The notes under the pieces: generated by a model
Seen by the model: the letters and a program-made list of their open reading frames with translations, nothing else
Database searches by the model: none
Told to the model about the DNA's origin: nothing
Position numbers and translations under genes: made by a program
Shown: positions 13,166 to 22,643 of the stretch, in pieces
Position numbering within the stretch: position 1 is the stretch's first letter
Layout: each line of letters begins with the position of its first letter
DNA from: Clostridia bacterium UC5.1-1D2
Lineage (GTDB): Bacteria; Bacillota; Clostridia; Lachnospirales; Lachnospiraceae
Assembly (NCBI GenBank): GCA_001304855.1
Contig: BBZN01000001.1
Span: 186,001-250,000 of the forward strand
Length of the DNA: 64,000 nucleotides
Direction: 5' to 3'

Positions 13166-13794
13166 ATGAACCAGCAGGGTATATTAGTGGTTGTATCGGG
13201 ATTTTCCGGTGCAGGCAAGGGAACACTTATGAAGGAGCTGCTTAGGCGGTATGACAATTATGCGTTGTCCATCTCCGCCACCACCAGGCAGCCGCGGGAA
13301 GGAGAAGTGGACGGGGAGGATTATTTCTTCGTTACCCGGGAACAATTCCAGCAGATGATAGAGGATAAGCAGCTGGTGGAATATGCCAGTATGTGAACCA
13401 CTATTACGGTACGCCCAGGGAGTATGTGGAAAAGCGGATGGCGGAGGGCAAGGATGTGATACTGGAGATCGAGATCCAGGGAGCGCTGAAGGTGAAGAAG
13501 CGTTTTCCCGATGCTCTCCTTATCTTTGTCACGCCTCCTAACGCCGGGGAGCTGCGCCGCCGTCTGGTCGGACGGGGAACTGAAACCATAGAGGTTATCA
13601 ACGCCAGGCTCCGGCGCGCGGCGGAAGAAGCCTCGGGAATGGAGGCCTACGATTACCTTCTGATAAACGACGAAATCCATACCTGCGTGGAGCAGATGCA
13701 TCAGCTCATCCAGCTTCAGCACAATAAGACCGCCTATCATCTGGAATTCCTGAACCGGATGCGGGAGGAACTCTGCCACCTGGACGACAGATAG
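13166..13794 (+). CDS. gmk: Guanylate kinase (one apparent frameshift)
   Basis: Phosphorylates GMP to GDP; essential for GTP supply. P-loop GFSGAGKGT near residues 12-20, the GMP-binding SATTRQPREGEVDGEDYFF region, and ILEIEIQGALKVKKRFPDA. ATG at 13166 follows AGGGAGAG. A lost T at about 13392 (AGTTATG read as AGTATG) breaks the frame between EYASY and VNHYYGTPREYVEKRM; repaired length is about 209 residues. Second gene of the yicC-gmk-rpoZ unit. Confidence 0.94.
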
Positions 13795-13855
13795 CGGGCG
13801 CAGACAGCTTTAGGGAAAGAAACAATATTATATATTTTGAAAGGGGATTGTAAAT

Positions 13856-14119
13856 ATGTTACATCCATCATACACAGACTTAATCGACGTAGTAAACAGT
13901 GATATCGAGCCGGGAGAGCAGCCGGTGGTGCAGAGCCGTTATTCCATTGTAATTGCGGCGTCCAGACGCGCAAGACAGATTATCGGAGGCGAGGATCCTA
14001 TGGTAGCGGGCGCGGCAGGCAAAAAGCCGCTGTCCATCGCCATTGACGAGCTGTATCACCAGAAGGTGAAAATCCTTCCGGAGGAAGAAATGACGGAAGA
14101 GGAAGAAGAGAACGCTTAA
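13856..14119 (+). CDS. rpoZ: RNA polymerase omega subunit
   Basis: Small RNA polymerase subunit that helps assemble and stabilise the core enzyme. The 87-residue protein contains the family stretch SRYSIVIAASRRARQI and KKPLSIAIDELYHQKVKI and ends in an acidic tail. ATG at 13856 follows AAAGGGGATTG. It follows gmk by 61 bp, the standard arrangement. Intact. Confidence 0.95.
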   Translation: MLHPSYTDLIDVVNSDIEPGEQPVVQSRYSIVIAASRRARQIIGGEDPMVAGAAGKKPLSIAIDELYHQKVKILPEEEMTEEEEENA

Positions 14120-14128
14120 AACCACGGT

Positions 14129-14165
14129 AAGCCGTCTCCTGCAAAGGCAGAGATGGCTTATATGT
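14129..14165 (+). terminator. Possible terminator or attenuator between rpoZ and rimO
   Basis: AAGCCGTCTC (14129-14138) pairs, with one G-U, to GAGATGGCTT (14150-14159) and is followed by a weakly T-rich stretch ATATGTTTT. Confidence 0.5.
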
Positions 14166-14234
14166 TTTGGAACAGGTTTTACGGCGGCGGCGCGTTTGAA
14201 CATACAGCAATAGATTCGGGAGTCGATAACATAT

Positions 14235-15587
14235 ATGGAGAATATCAAATTATTTTGCGTATCTTTAGGGTGCGATAAGAATCTGGTGGATACGGAGAAA
14301 ATGCTGGGCGTCCTTGGAAGCAGGGGGCTGACCTTTACGGACGATGAGACGGAGGCGGATGTGATTCTGGTGAACACCTGCTGTTTCATCGGGGACGCAA
14401 AGGAAGAGAGCGTCAATACCATATTGGATATGGCCCGCTATAAGGAAGAAGGCAGGTGCAGGGCGCTGATTGTGGCGGGATGCCTGGCCCAGCGCTATAA
14501 GCAGGAGATTCTGGATGAGATCGGAGAGGTGGACGCCATTATTGGCACGACTTCCTACGAAGAAATTTCCAGAGTGCTGGACGAGGCGCTGGGAGGCGGG
14601 AAGGGAAACCATATTTCCTGTTTTAAGGATCTGAATCAGCTTCCTATGGGACATATAAAGCGGGTGGTAACCACAGGCGGACACTATGCATTTCTCAAGA
14701 TTGCAGAGGGCTGCGACAAGCGGTGCACATACTGCATTATCCCTTCCCTGAGGGGACCCTACAGGAGCGTTCCTATGGAGCGTCTCATAGAAGAGGCCGG
14801 AGAACTGGCTGAGGCCGGGGTGAAAGAACTGATTCTTGTGGCTCAGGAGACGACCTTATACGGAACGGATCTCTACGGGGTGAAATCACTTCCTAAGCTG
14901 CTGCGGGAGCTTGCCAGGATTCCGGGAATCCAGTGGATACGGATTCAGTACTGCTATCCTGAGGAGATTACGGATCAGCTTATTGAAACCATCCGGACGG
15001 AGGACAAGGTCTGTAACTATCTGGATATCCCCATCCAGCATGCCAGCGACAAAATTCTGAAACGAATGGGGAGGCGGACCCACAAGGAAGAGCTGAAGGA
15101 GCGCATAAGAAAGCTTCGGGAGGAGATTCCGGACATTGCCCTCAGAACCACGCTGATATCCGGTTTTCCAGGCGAGACGGAGAGCGACCATGAGGAGCTG
15201 ATGGACTTTGTCAATGAGATGGAGTTTGAGCGACTGGGTGTATTTGCCTACTCCGCCGAGGAGGACACGCCTGCCTTCTCCTATCCGAACCAGGTGCCTC
15301 AGGAGCTGAAGGAGGAGCGCAGGGACGAGATTATGGAGCTGCAGCAGGATATTGCTTTTGAACACTGTGAAATGGTGGGGCGTATTCTTACGGTGCTCAT
15401 TGAGGGCAAGGTGGTGGATGAGCCCGCCTATGTGGGGAGAACCTACATGGATGCACCCAATGTGGACGGCCTGATATTTGTAAACGGGGATGTGGAACTG
15501 ATGTCCGGCGACTTTGTAAAGGTTAAAGTGACGGGAGCCGCCGAGTACGATTTGATAGGAGAGGTGTACGATGAATCTGCCCAATAA
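14235..15587 (+). CDS. rimO: Ribosomal protein S12 methylthiotransferase RimO
   Basis: Radical SAM enzyme that adds a methylthio group to Asp of ribosomal protein S12. Three domains: N-terminal methylthiotransferase domain with CDKNLVDTE and NTCCFIGDAKEES cluster cysteines, radical SAM core with GCDKRCTYCIIP (Cys at about 158, 162, 165), and a C-terminal TRAM domain. The 450-residue frame is intact. Distinguished from MiaB by the S12-type start KLFCVSLGCDKN. Its end overlaps the start of pgsA by 17 bp, so the two are translationally linked. Confidence 0.95.
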   Translation: MENIKLFCVSLGCDKNLVDTEKMLGVLGSRGLTFTDDETEADVILVNTCCFIGDAKEESVNTILDMARYKEEGRCRALIVAGCLAQRYKQEILDEIGEVDAIIGTTSYEEISRVLDEALGGGKGNHISCFKDLNQLPMGHIKRVVTTGGHYAFLKIAEGCDKRCTYCIIPSLRGPYRSVPMERLIEEAGELAEAGVKELILVAQETTLYGTDLYGVKSLPKLLRELARIPGIQWIRIQYCYPEEITDQLIETIRTEDKVCNYLDIPIQHASDKILKRMGRRTHKEELKERIRKLREEIPDIALRTTLISGFPGETESDHEELMDFVNEMEFERLGVFAYSAEEDTPAFSYPNQVPQELKEERRDEIMELQQDIAFEHCEMVGRILTVLIEGKVVDEPAYVGRTYMDAPNVDGLIFVNGDVELMSGDFVKVKVTGAAEYDLIGEVYDESAQ

Positions 15588-16113
15588 ACTGACCATTGCA
15601 CGTGTTATATTGATACCTTTTTTTGTGGCGGCCCTGCTCTGGGAGGGCGGCGGGAACCAGACCATGCGGATTGCTGCCAATGTGCTGTTTATCATAGCCA
15701 GCCTTACGGATTTGCTGGACGGAAAGATTGCCCGGAAGTATAATCTTGTAACGAATTTCGGAAAATTCATGGACCCTCTGGCCGACAAGCTGCTGGTCTG
15801 CTCCGCACTCATCTGCCTCATTGAGCTTGGGCAGGTTCCGGCCTGGATGGTGATTGTCATTATCAGCCGGGAGTTTATTATCAGCGGATTCCGTCTGGTT
15901 GCCGCAGACAACGGCGTGGTGATTGCAGCCAGCTACTGGGGCAAATTTAAAACTACCTTTCAGATGATTGCAGTTGTGCTTCTGATTATGAATATTCCGG
16001 CTCTGAGCCTGGCCGCCGATATCACCCTTTGGATCGCCCTGGCCCTTACCCTCATTTCCTTGGTGGACTATGTTGCGAAAAACTACAAGATACTGACTGA
16101 GGGAGGCATGTAG
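15571..16113 (+). CDS. pgsA: CDP-diacylglycerol--glycerol-3-phosphate 3-phosphatidyltransferase
   Basis: Integral membrane enzyme of the first committed step of phosphatidylglycerol synthesis. The CDP-alcohol phosphotransferase motif D-x2-DG-x2-AR-x8-G-x3-D-x3-D is visible from DLLDGKIARKY to GKFMDPLADK (about residues 48-73). Hydrophobic helices follow (IAVVLLIMNIPALSLA and others). ATG at 15571 follows AGGAGAGG inside the end of rimO. The 180-residue frame is intact and ends 1 bp before cinA. Confidence 0.95.
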   Translation: MNLPNKLTIARVILIPFFVAALLWEGGGNQTMRIAANVLFIIASLTDLLDGKIARKYNLVTNFGKFMDPLADKLLVCSALICLIELGQVPAWMVIVIISREFIISGFRLVAADNGVVIAASYWGKFKTTFQMIAVVLLIMNIPALSLAADITLWIALALTLISLVDYVAKNYKILTEGGM

Positions 16114-16114
16114 G

Positions 16115-17359
16115 ATGACGGCGGAACTCATATCTGTAGGTACGGAGCTGCTGATGGGCAATATTGTCAACAGTAACGCCCAGTTCCTGGCAGAGCAATG
16201 TGCGGCCCTGGGCTTTGATATGTATTACCAGGTGACGGTGGGAGACAATTACGGACGGATGAAGGCCGTTATAGAGACGGCTCTGGGCCGATCCGAACTT
16301 GTGATTCTCACAGGAGGACTGGGACCTACGGAAGATGATTTGACCAAGGAGGCGTGCGCAGAGGCCATGGGCGTGAAGCTGGCGGAGGACGCCCACACCA
16401 GAGAACACCTGAAGCGTTTTTTCGACAATCATATATTGAAAGAGATTCCTGAGAATAACTGGAAGATGGCGTCCGTCCCTGAGGGCGCTCTTGTGCTGGA
16501 TAACGGCAACGGCATGGCTCCGGGGCTGATTCTGGAGCGGGAGGGCAAGACCGCCATTCTGCTTCCCGGGCCGCCCGGAGAGCTCCGTCCTATGTTCCTG
16601 CAGCAGGTGATGCCCTGGCTGCAGAAACGACAGCGGCAGGCGCTGGTGTCCAGGATGGTGAAGATCTGCGGAGTTGGGGAGAGCCAGGTGGAGGACATGC
16701 TTCTGGACTTAATCCACAGTCAGACAAATCCCACCATTGCAACTTATGCAAAGACCGCACAGGTGGATTTGCGCCTTACAGCCAGAGGGAATGACAAGGC
16801 GGCGGCGGAGGCTCTTATCGCCCCGTTGCTTCGAGAGATAGAAAGCCGTTTTGGAAGGGCTGTATTCGCCACAGAGGAGCATGTGACTCTGGAAATGGCA
16901 GTGGTGGAGCTGTTAAAGGAGAGGGGACTGACCATGTCCACGGCCGAGTCCTGTACGGGCGGCATGGTGGCTGCAAAGCTGGTTAACGTCTCAGGGGCTT
17001 CCGATGTGTTCATGGAAGGTATGGTCACATACTCCAACGAGGCAAAAATGCGCCTTCTGGGAGTGAAGGAGGAGACGCTGAAGACTTACGGGGCTGTGAG
17101 CAGGGAGACTGCCCTGGAGATGGCCCTGGGGGGAGCCGAAAGGAGCGGTACGGATGTGTGCGTGGCCATTACGGGCCTTGCGGGACCAGGCGGCGGCACC
17201 GACAGAAAGCCTGTGGGCCTGGTGTTTATGGCCTGCTCACTGAAAGGGAAAACAGAGGTCAGGGAATATCATTTCAAAGGCAACAGGGAAAAGATACGGG
17301 AACAGTCCATGATGAAGGCCCTGGATCTGGTAAGGCTGTGGGTGATGGCAGAGGGCTGA
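16115..17359 (+). CDS. cinA: CinA-family protein (nicotinamide-nucleotide amidase)
   Basis: Two-domain protein. The N-terminal MoCF-like (COG1058) domain contains VGTELLMGNIVNSN and LTGGLGPTEDDLTKEA; the C-terminal CinA domain contains STAESCTGGMVAAKLV and ITGLAGPGGGT, the nicotinamide mononucleotide deamidase part. 414 residues, the usual length, intact. ATG at 16115 overlaps the AGGATG following pgsA by tight spacing, so rimO-pgsA-cinA is one unit. Competence-linked function is not implied here. Confidence 0.94.
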   Translation: MTAELISVGTELLMGNIVNSNAQFLAEQCAALGFDMYYQVTVGDNYGRMKAVIETALGRSELVILTGGLGPTEDDLTKEACAEAMGVKLAEDAHTREHLKRFFDNHILKEIPENNWKMASVPEGALVLDNGNGMAPGLILEREGKTAILLPGPPGELRPMFLQQVMPWLQKRQRQALVSRMVKICGVGESQVEDMLLDLIHSQTNPTIATYAKTAQVDLRLTARGNDKAAAEALIAPLLREIESRFGRAVFATEEHVTLEMAVVELLKERGLTMSTAESCTGGMVAAKLVNVSGASDVFMEGMVTYSNEAKMRLLGVKEETLKTYGAVSRETALEMALGGAERSGTDVCVAITGLAGPGGGTDRKPVGLVFMACSLKGKTEVREYHFKGNREKIREQSMMKALDLVRLWVMAEG

Positions 17360-17453
17360 CCTTTGTCCGGGCAGTCCTGACGGGGCCGTCCGCCCTGTAA
17401 GTTCGGGGCCCGGGAAACAGAGAGAATATAGTTGGAGAACAGGGGACAGGTGT

Positions 17454-17768
17454 ATGCGCTGGTGGAAACATTTATACATGGGCGAAAATGCCGGCAGGAA
17501 GCGGGCGGAGGTTCTCCGGGGAATCCGGGAAAAACGGATTATGCCGGACACCTATGTGATTACTCTGCCTGAGAGTGGGAATCATATACTTGACATCCGT
17601 CCTGTGCTCCTTCTCACAAAGGAGGAGCGGGAAGGGCAGGAGCCCCTGATCCTGGGAGTGGCGTCGGGCATGGGGGAGGCCAGGGAGCTGGTGCGGACCA
17701 TGGTGGACGATATGTACCAAAAAACAGGGGCATTTGACTGGAATGGATATATGAGGTATCTTGGATGA
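17454..17768 (+). CDS. Conserved hypothetical protein (104 aa)
   Basis: I do not recognise a named family. The 104-residue product is hydrophilic, with a basic N-terminus (MRWWKHLYMGENAGRKRAEV), an EKRIMPDTYVITLPESGNHILDI stretch split by no membrane segment, and a C-terminal Glu/Asp-rich helix. ATG at 17454 follows GGGGACAGG. Its stop codon overlaps the start of the following DUF2953 gene (ATGA), so the two are translationally coupled and probably work together, likely near the membrane or in sporulation given gerW downstream (inference). Confidence 0.6.
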   Translation: MRWWKHLYMGENAGRKRAEVLRGIREKRIMPDTYVITLPESGNHILDIRPVLLLTKEEREGQEPLILGVASGMGEARELVRTMVDDMYQKTGAFDWNGYMRYLG

Positions 17769-18727
17769 TGCATATTGTACTTCTGATATTGAAAATAATC
17801 GGCATTATCCTTCTGGTGGTTCTGGGGATACTGCTTTTTCTGGTATTGGCGCTGCTTTTTGTCCCGCTGCGGTATAAAGTAAGGGGAGAATGGAGTGAAG
17901 AAGCAAAAGCCCAGGCCAGGGTTCACTGGCTTCTGCATATACTGTCCTTCAGAGCGGATTATGACAGGGAAAAGGGCCTTTTGATGAAGCTGCGTATTTT
18001 CGGCATACCATTCTGGAAATCCTGCAGGCAAAAGCCGGTTCAGGAGGCTGCAAAAGAGGCAATGGATATGGGGCAGGACGTGGAGGACACTCTGTGCAGG
18101 GAGCTGGAGATGGACGAGAAGCAGTACAGGGAGTCTGTGGAGCGGCGCCGGGGAATCCAGTCCGAAGCTGAGGTCAGCCAGGAGGGCAGGCCCGGGAAAA
18201 CAGAGGAAAGGGCTCCCGGGCCGGAACGCCGGAGTTCGGAGGGGCAGAATGGAGAACCCCAGAGTTTTCTGAAAACGTTTCTACAGAAAATGGCCAGCCG
18301 GATTCGGAATACTCTGAAAAAACTCCGGTTTTCTTTTGAGCGGATTTATGGTAAGCTAAAAGGGATCAATGAATTTGTACGGAATAAGAGGGAGTGGCTG
18401 GAGAATGAGAAGAACCAGGCTTCGCTCCGCTTTCTGTGGAAACAGGCCCGGCGCCTGCTGGCGCATCTTTGGCCCGGGAAGGGGCGGGGAACCATTACCT
18501 TTGGTTTTGAGGATCCATATACCACGGGACAGGCCCTCCAGGCAGCCAGCCTGATTTATCCTTTCTGCCACAGGCAGCTCTCCATTTATCCTGTATTTGA
18601 CCGGCAGGTACTGGAGGGGGAGGGAAGCTTTCAGGGGAGAATACGGCTGGGATTCCTGTTGTGGCTGGCAGTACAGATTTATTTTGACAAGCATACGTGG
18701 AAGCTGGTACGGGGCTTTATAAAATAA
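17765..18727 (+). CDS. DUF2953 domain membrane protein
   Basis: Begins with a strong membrane segment (IVLLILKIIGIILLVVLGIL and on, about residues 4-36) followed by VPLRYKVRGEW and a long cytosolic or extracytosolic region. The middle (about 120-200) is charged, with probable coiled coil. The end, with GKGRGTITFGFEDPYTTGQAL and a final hydrophobic stretch, matches the DUF2953 domain. 320 residues, intact. The partner position before gerW (ytfJ) is common in clostridial genomes, consistent with a sporulation link; the biochemical role is unknown. Confidence 0.75.
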   Translation: MMHIVLLILKIIGIILLVVLGILLFLVLALLFVPLRYKVRGEWSEEAKAQARVHWLLHILSFRADYDREKGLLMKLRIFGIPFWKSCRQKPVQEAAKEAMDMGQDVEDTLCRELEMDEKQYRESVERRRGIQSEAEVSQEGRPGKTEERAPGPERRSSEGQNGEPQSFLKTFLQKMASRIRNTLKKLRFSFERIYGKLKGINEFVRNKREWLENEKNQASLRFLWKQARRLLAHLWPGKGRGTITFGFEDPYTTGQALQAASLIYPFCHRQLSIYPVFDRQVLEGEGSFQGRIRLGFLLWLAVQIYFDKHTWKLVRGFIK

Positions 18728-18746
18728 AAGAAAAGAGGAACATACT

Positions 18747-19174
18747 ATGGCAGACAATCAATTTACATCTACAATAGACACGTTATTCAAGGGCATGGAC
18801 CAGTTCGTCACAACCAAGACCGTAGTGGGTGAACCGGTACAGGTAGGAGAAACCATAATTGTTCCTCTCATCGACGTAACATGCGGTATGGCAGCCGGTG
18901 CATTTGCAGAGGGCAGCAAGCAGAAGCAGAAGGGGGGCGGCGGCATGAGCGCCAAGATGAGCCCCAGTGCAGTCCTGGTAATCCAGAACGGCGTCACAAA
19001 GCTGGTCAATGTAAAGAACCAGGACGCCATCACCAAGGTGATTGATATGGCGCCCGATTTTATCAATAAGTTTCTGGGGGGAAACCGGCTGTGTCTGAGG
19101 AGACGGTGCAGGCGGCAAAGGACACTGCCGCATCCTATGATACGGGAAAGACGGAGCATATGGATGTGAAATAA
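18747..19174 (+). CDS. gerW: GerW family sporulation protein YtfJ (frameshift near the end)
   Basis: Sporulation/germination protein of the GerW (YtfJ) family. The hallmarks are TKTVVGEPVQVGETIIVPLIDV split across a conserved block, a Gly-rich loop KQKGGGGMSAKMSPSAVLVI, and VTKLVNVKNQDAITKVIDMAPD. ATG at 18747 follows AAAAGAGGAA. A lost G in the G run at 19076-19081 shifts the last part; repaired, the tail reads KPAVSEETVQAAKD and ends at 19174 with 142 residues. Last gene of the cinA-to-gerW run and followed by a terminator. Confidence 0.9.
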
Positions 19175-19240
19175 ACGGAAGGATCGGACTTGCACATACT
19201 TCCCTGTGGAAAGGAACAAACTTTAGAGCGTATACGATAT

Positions 19241-19266
19241 GCCCTCCAGGCCGGAGGGCTATTTTT
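19241..19266 (+). terminator. Terminator after gerW
   Basis: GCCCTCC pairs with GGAGGGC across AGGCC and is followed by TATTTTTC. It overlaps the stop codon of the convergent LysR gene and may serve that end too. Confidence 0.8.
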
Positions 19267-20143
19267 CTGCCTCAAAACTATTTTTCAAGTATTCCAGAAG
19301 CCGCTCCGCAATAGGGGTAAATACCTGATATTTTTTCCAGATTAGATATATTTTTGTTTCAAGCTTAGGTGACAGCGGGCGAAAAACAAGCCGGCTGCCG
19401 GGACTTGTATCAATGAGATGTTTAAAGGTCAGAAGATATCCAAGGCCCTCCTTTACAAATAAAGAGCCATTATAGGACAGGCGGAAAGACCCTTCGAGAT
19501 GCAGTTCATCTATTTTATTGCCACACCATCTGGAGATATCGTGGTTCCAGCCCTGTTCCGAACAAAAGAGCGGGAGTCCGGCCAGAGCCTCTGCACAGAC
19601 CGACTGCTTTTGTGCAAGGGGACAGTCCTCTGGCATGACAACACCCCATAAATCTGCTTCAGGAAAAACAAGAAAATGATATTTCACGGTATTGGGCTCT
19701 TCGGCCAGAACAGCAAAATCAATCACGCCTTTATCCAGCTTTTCTGTGACCTGCTCCGTATCGCCGCTGGTGATATGGTATCGCAGATCGGAATACGTAT
19801 TTTTAAATTGCTTAATTGCGGAAGCAAGATGCCTGATCTGGTAGGATTCTGCCATACCGAAGTAAATATCGCCACCCAATACATCATCTAATGTGAGAAA
19901 TTCGGTTGTAATCTTATCAGCCATTTTCACCAGGTCCTCCGCCCGTTTCCGCAGCAAAATGCCTTCCTCCGTAAGTTGTATGCTGAAACTGTGCCGCGTA
20001 AACAGTTTTTTCCCAAGTTCATCTTCAAGGGCCTTTAATTGTTTGGAGAGCGTAGGCTGGGTAACGTGAAGCAGCTCTGCCGCGCGTGTCATATTTTCCT
20101 CCCTGGCCACTGCAAGAAAATATCTCATGGTTCGCAGTTCCAT
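19259..20143 (-). CDS. LysR-family transcriptional regulator
   Basis: DNA-binding regulator with an N-terminal winged helix-turn-helix (MRYFLAVAREENMTRAAELL, then VTQPTLSKQLKALEDELG) and a C-terminal periplasmic-binding-like effector domain. The ATG at 20143 is preferred over the in-frame ATG at 20161 because GGAGG lies five bases before it; length is then 294 residues. It is transcribed divergently from the hydrolase/aldo-keto reductase/flavodoxin cluster, the classic LysR arrangement, so it probably controls that cluster in response to an unknown small molecule. Confidence 0.9.
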   Translation of the reverse strand: MELRTMRYFLAVAREENMTRAAELLHVTQPTLSKQLKALEDELGKKLFTRHSFSIQLTEEGILLRKRAEDLVKMADKITTEFLTLDDVLGGDIYFGMAESYQIRHLASAIKQFKNTYSDLRYHITSGDTEQVTEKLDKGVIDFAVLAEEPNTVKYHFLVFPEADLWGVVMPEDCPLAQKQSVCAEALAGLPLFCSEQGWNHDISRWCGNKIDELHLEGSFRLSYNGSLFVKEGLGYLLTFKHLIDTSPGSRLVFRPLSPKLETKIYLIWKKYQVFTPIAERLLEYLKNSFEAEK

Positions 20144-20224
20144 ATCATCCTCCAATGACATTCTAAAAATTATATCACGATATAAATTATAGCCATTAGC
20201 AAACTAAAAATCAAGAGAATATAA

Positions 20225-20473
20225 TCAAGACATAGCAGGAAGGGAGGCGGTTATACGGATGAGCTGATTCAGAATCTTAAGGATGCAGGCTGTGGCTCAC
20301 AAACCATTGAGAAGGTCTGCTGGTTCTATAGCAACGGCCAGGTTCAGGATGCTGTCAGGCTGCTGCGAAGGCACCGCTGCAGTTTGATGGAGAGCCTGCA
20401 TGAAAGTCAGGGAAAAGTTGACTGTCTTGATTTTTTAGTAAGACGTATGGAAAAAGAAAAACAGGAATTAAAA
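20225..20473 (+). CDS. Small conserved protein, start codon not visible, in frame with the next gene
   Basis: An open frame from 20225 encodes a peptide including TDELIQNLKDAGCGSQTIEK, a central QVQDAVRLLRRHR and KVDCLDFLVRRMEKEKQ. I recall such small Lachnospiraceae proteins near redox genes, but know of no assigned function. There is no in-frame ATG, GTG or TTG after AAGGGAGG (20241-20247), and no stop before the hydrolase start at 20474. Either a base is missing at each end or the two genes are fused. Given the indel rate in this sequence, the first is more likely. Identity is moderately supported; the limits are uncertain. Confidence 0.5.
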
Positions 20474-21504
20474 ATGTCGGAAAAGAAAGAGAGGTATAGT
20501 AAAATGGCAGATACCGTAAAGCTTGCATTGACAGATGAATGGGATAAGACGTTCCCGAAAAGTGATAAGGTGAACCACCGCAAGGTGACATTTCCTAACC
20601 GCTATGGAATCACACTGGCGGCAGACCTTTACGCGCCTAAAGGGGCAGAAGAGAAGCTGGCCGCCATTGCGGTATGCGGGCCCTTTGGCGCGGTGAAGGA
20701 GCAGGCAGCCGGACTGTATGCACAGACAATGGCAGAACGTGGATTTCTAACCATTGCCTTTGATCCTTCCTTTACCGGAGAAAGCAGCGGCACGCCCCGT
20801 TATATGGCTTCGCCGGACATAAACACAGAGGATTTCCAGGCTGCGGTGGACTTTCTTTCCGTACAGGAAATATTGACCCGCAGCGCATTGGCATTATCGG
20901 TATCTGCGGCTGGGGAGGCCTGGCTCTCAACGTGGCGGCGTTGGATACCCGCATTAAGGCTGCGGCTGCCTCAACAATGTATGATATGTCCCGTGTCAAT
21001 GCCAACGGATACTTTGACGCTGAAAACTCTGCCGATGCGCGATATGCGAAGAAAGAAGCCATGAACGCTCAGAGGATCATTGATTATAAAAACGGCAGCT
21101 ATGCGCTGGGCGGCGGTGTTGTGGATCCGCTTCCGGAGGATGCGCCTTTCTTTGTGGCAGATTATCACGATTATTATAAAACGGACCGCGGCTACCACAA
21201 GCGCTCCTTAAATTCCAATGGCGGCTGGAATATGATAGGATGCATGTCCTTTATGAACCAGCCGATCCTTCAGTACAGCAATGAGATCCGAAGCGCCGTT
21301 TTGGTGATCCATGGAGAGAAGGCGCACTCCTGCTATTTCAGCCGTGACGCATATGCAGCTATGGTGAAGGATAATCCCCAAAAAGACAACAAGGAACTAT
21401 TGATTATTCCGGGTGCAGTCCATACGGATCTGTATGACGGCGGCAAAAAAGGCATGATTCCCTTTGATAAGCTGGAACAGTTCTTTGAGGAATATTTAAA
21501 ATAA
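20474..21504 (+). CDS. Alpha/beta hydrolase (one apparent frameshift)
   Basis: Predicted cytosolic alpha/beta hydrolase of the YcjY/dienelactone-hydrolase-like group. It starts MSEKKERYSKMADTVKL after an AGGAA. Core blocks are ITLAADLYAPKG, AFDPSFTGESSG and, past the frameshift, the nucleophile elbow GICGWGG; VLVIHGEKAHSCYFS and PGAVHTDLYD carry the late Asp/His region. The expected nucleophile position GxCxG holds Cys, as in dienelactone hydrolases. One lost A at about 20864 (AAAA to AAA) breaks the frame; repaired length is 343 residues. First enzyme of the cluster opposite the LysR gene. Confidence 0.8.
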
Positions 21505-21593
21505 GTGTGAAATCGAGTTCGGTTCTGACTCAAAATTAAAAGAAATCAAGAGATTTTGGGAAAATGTTAAATAGCGATAAGGGAGTCTGTGAA

Positions 21594-22630
21594 ATGAGAA
21601 AAATATTCAGCCTTATAATCGTTTTCTTATTGGCCCTTCCTATGACCGCTTGCGGGCAAAATAGGACGGAGGAAACCGGGGCAGCAGGAGGCGCAGAAAC
21701 AATACCGGCAGAAGATAGGATTGAATCTGCACAAAAAACGGATGCTGAGGCCGAGCATGTAGATAAGGAACCAATGGAAGAGAAAAAGACAATTGTAAAA
21801 GCAGAGTTTAACTTTGAAACTAAGACGGTAATGCTAAACAGTGGATATGAGATGCCAATCAATGGTCTTGGAACTTATAGTCTCCATGGTGATACGTGTA
21901 TCAATTCTGTGAAATCTGCCTTATCCAGCGGCGTCCGTCTTATTGATACTGCATCTGCCTATGGCAACGAGGAGGAAGTCGGGCGGGCAATCAGGGAAGC
22001 AGTCAGCGAAGGGATCGTACAGCGGGGGGATGTTTTTGTTACGACGAAAATTTATCCAGGCAGAGAGATGGAGAATCCGGCGCAGTCGATCCAGGCATGT
22101 CTGGACCGGCTGGATGTGGGCTACGTAGATTTAATGCTTTTGCATCATCCGATCCAAATGATGTGGAGGCGTATAAAGCGATGGAACAGTTTGTAAAAGA
22201 TGGAAAAATCCGTTCAGTTGGATTGTCCAACTGGTATGTGGAGGAATTGACCGGGTTTTTACCGAAAGTGGATACTGTCCCCGCATTGGTTCAGAATGAA
22301 ATCCATCCTTATTATCAGGAGAATGATGTAATTCCATTTATTCAGGATTTGGGAATCGTAGTACAAGGCTGGTATCCGCTGGGAGGCAGAGGACATACAG
22401 GAGAACTGCTTGGCGACGCTGTGATTTCTGAAATTGCCGGAGCGCATGGCGTATCTTCCGCACAGGTAATTTTGCGATGGAATTTGCAAAAAGGCGTGGT
22501 GGTTATCCCCGGTTCCAGCAATCCCGACCATATTCAGGAAAACACGAAACTCTATGATTTTGAATTGACCGAAGATGAGATGGAGCGGATCAACGCCCTT
22601 GACCGCGGTGAAAAGCACGATTGGTATTAA
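21594..22630 (+). CDS. Aldo/keto reductase with N-terminal lipoprotein signal (one apparent frameshift)
   Basis: NAD(P)H-dependent oxidoreductase of the AKR superfamily. The catalytic barrel from about residue 80 shows GLGTYSLHGD, RLIDTASAYGNEEEVGRAI (catalytic Asp and Tyr), TTKIYP, LLHHPD and VIPGSSNPDHI for cofactor binding. Unusually, it begins MRKIFSLIIVFLLALPMTAC, a type II signal peptide with a lipobox-like LPMTAC, then a 50-residue acidic linker. This predicts a membrane-anchored extracytoplasmic enzyme. ATG at 21594 follows AGGGAG. A lost G at about 22147 (CCGGAT to CCGAT) is repaired to 345 residues. Ends 13 bp before the flavodoxin-like gene. Confidence 0.85.
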
Positions 22631-22643
22631 GGAGGCGGCAGGC

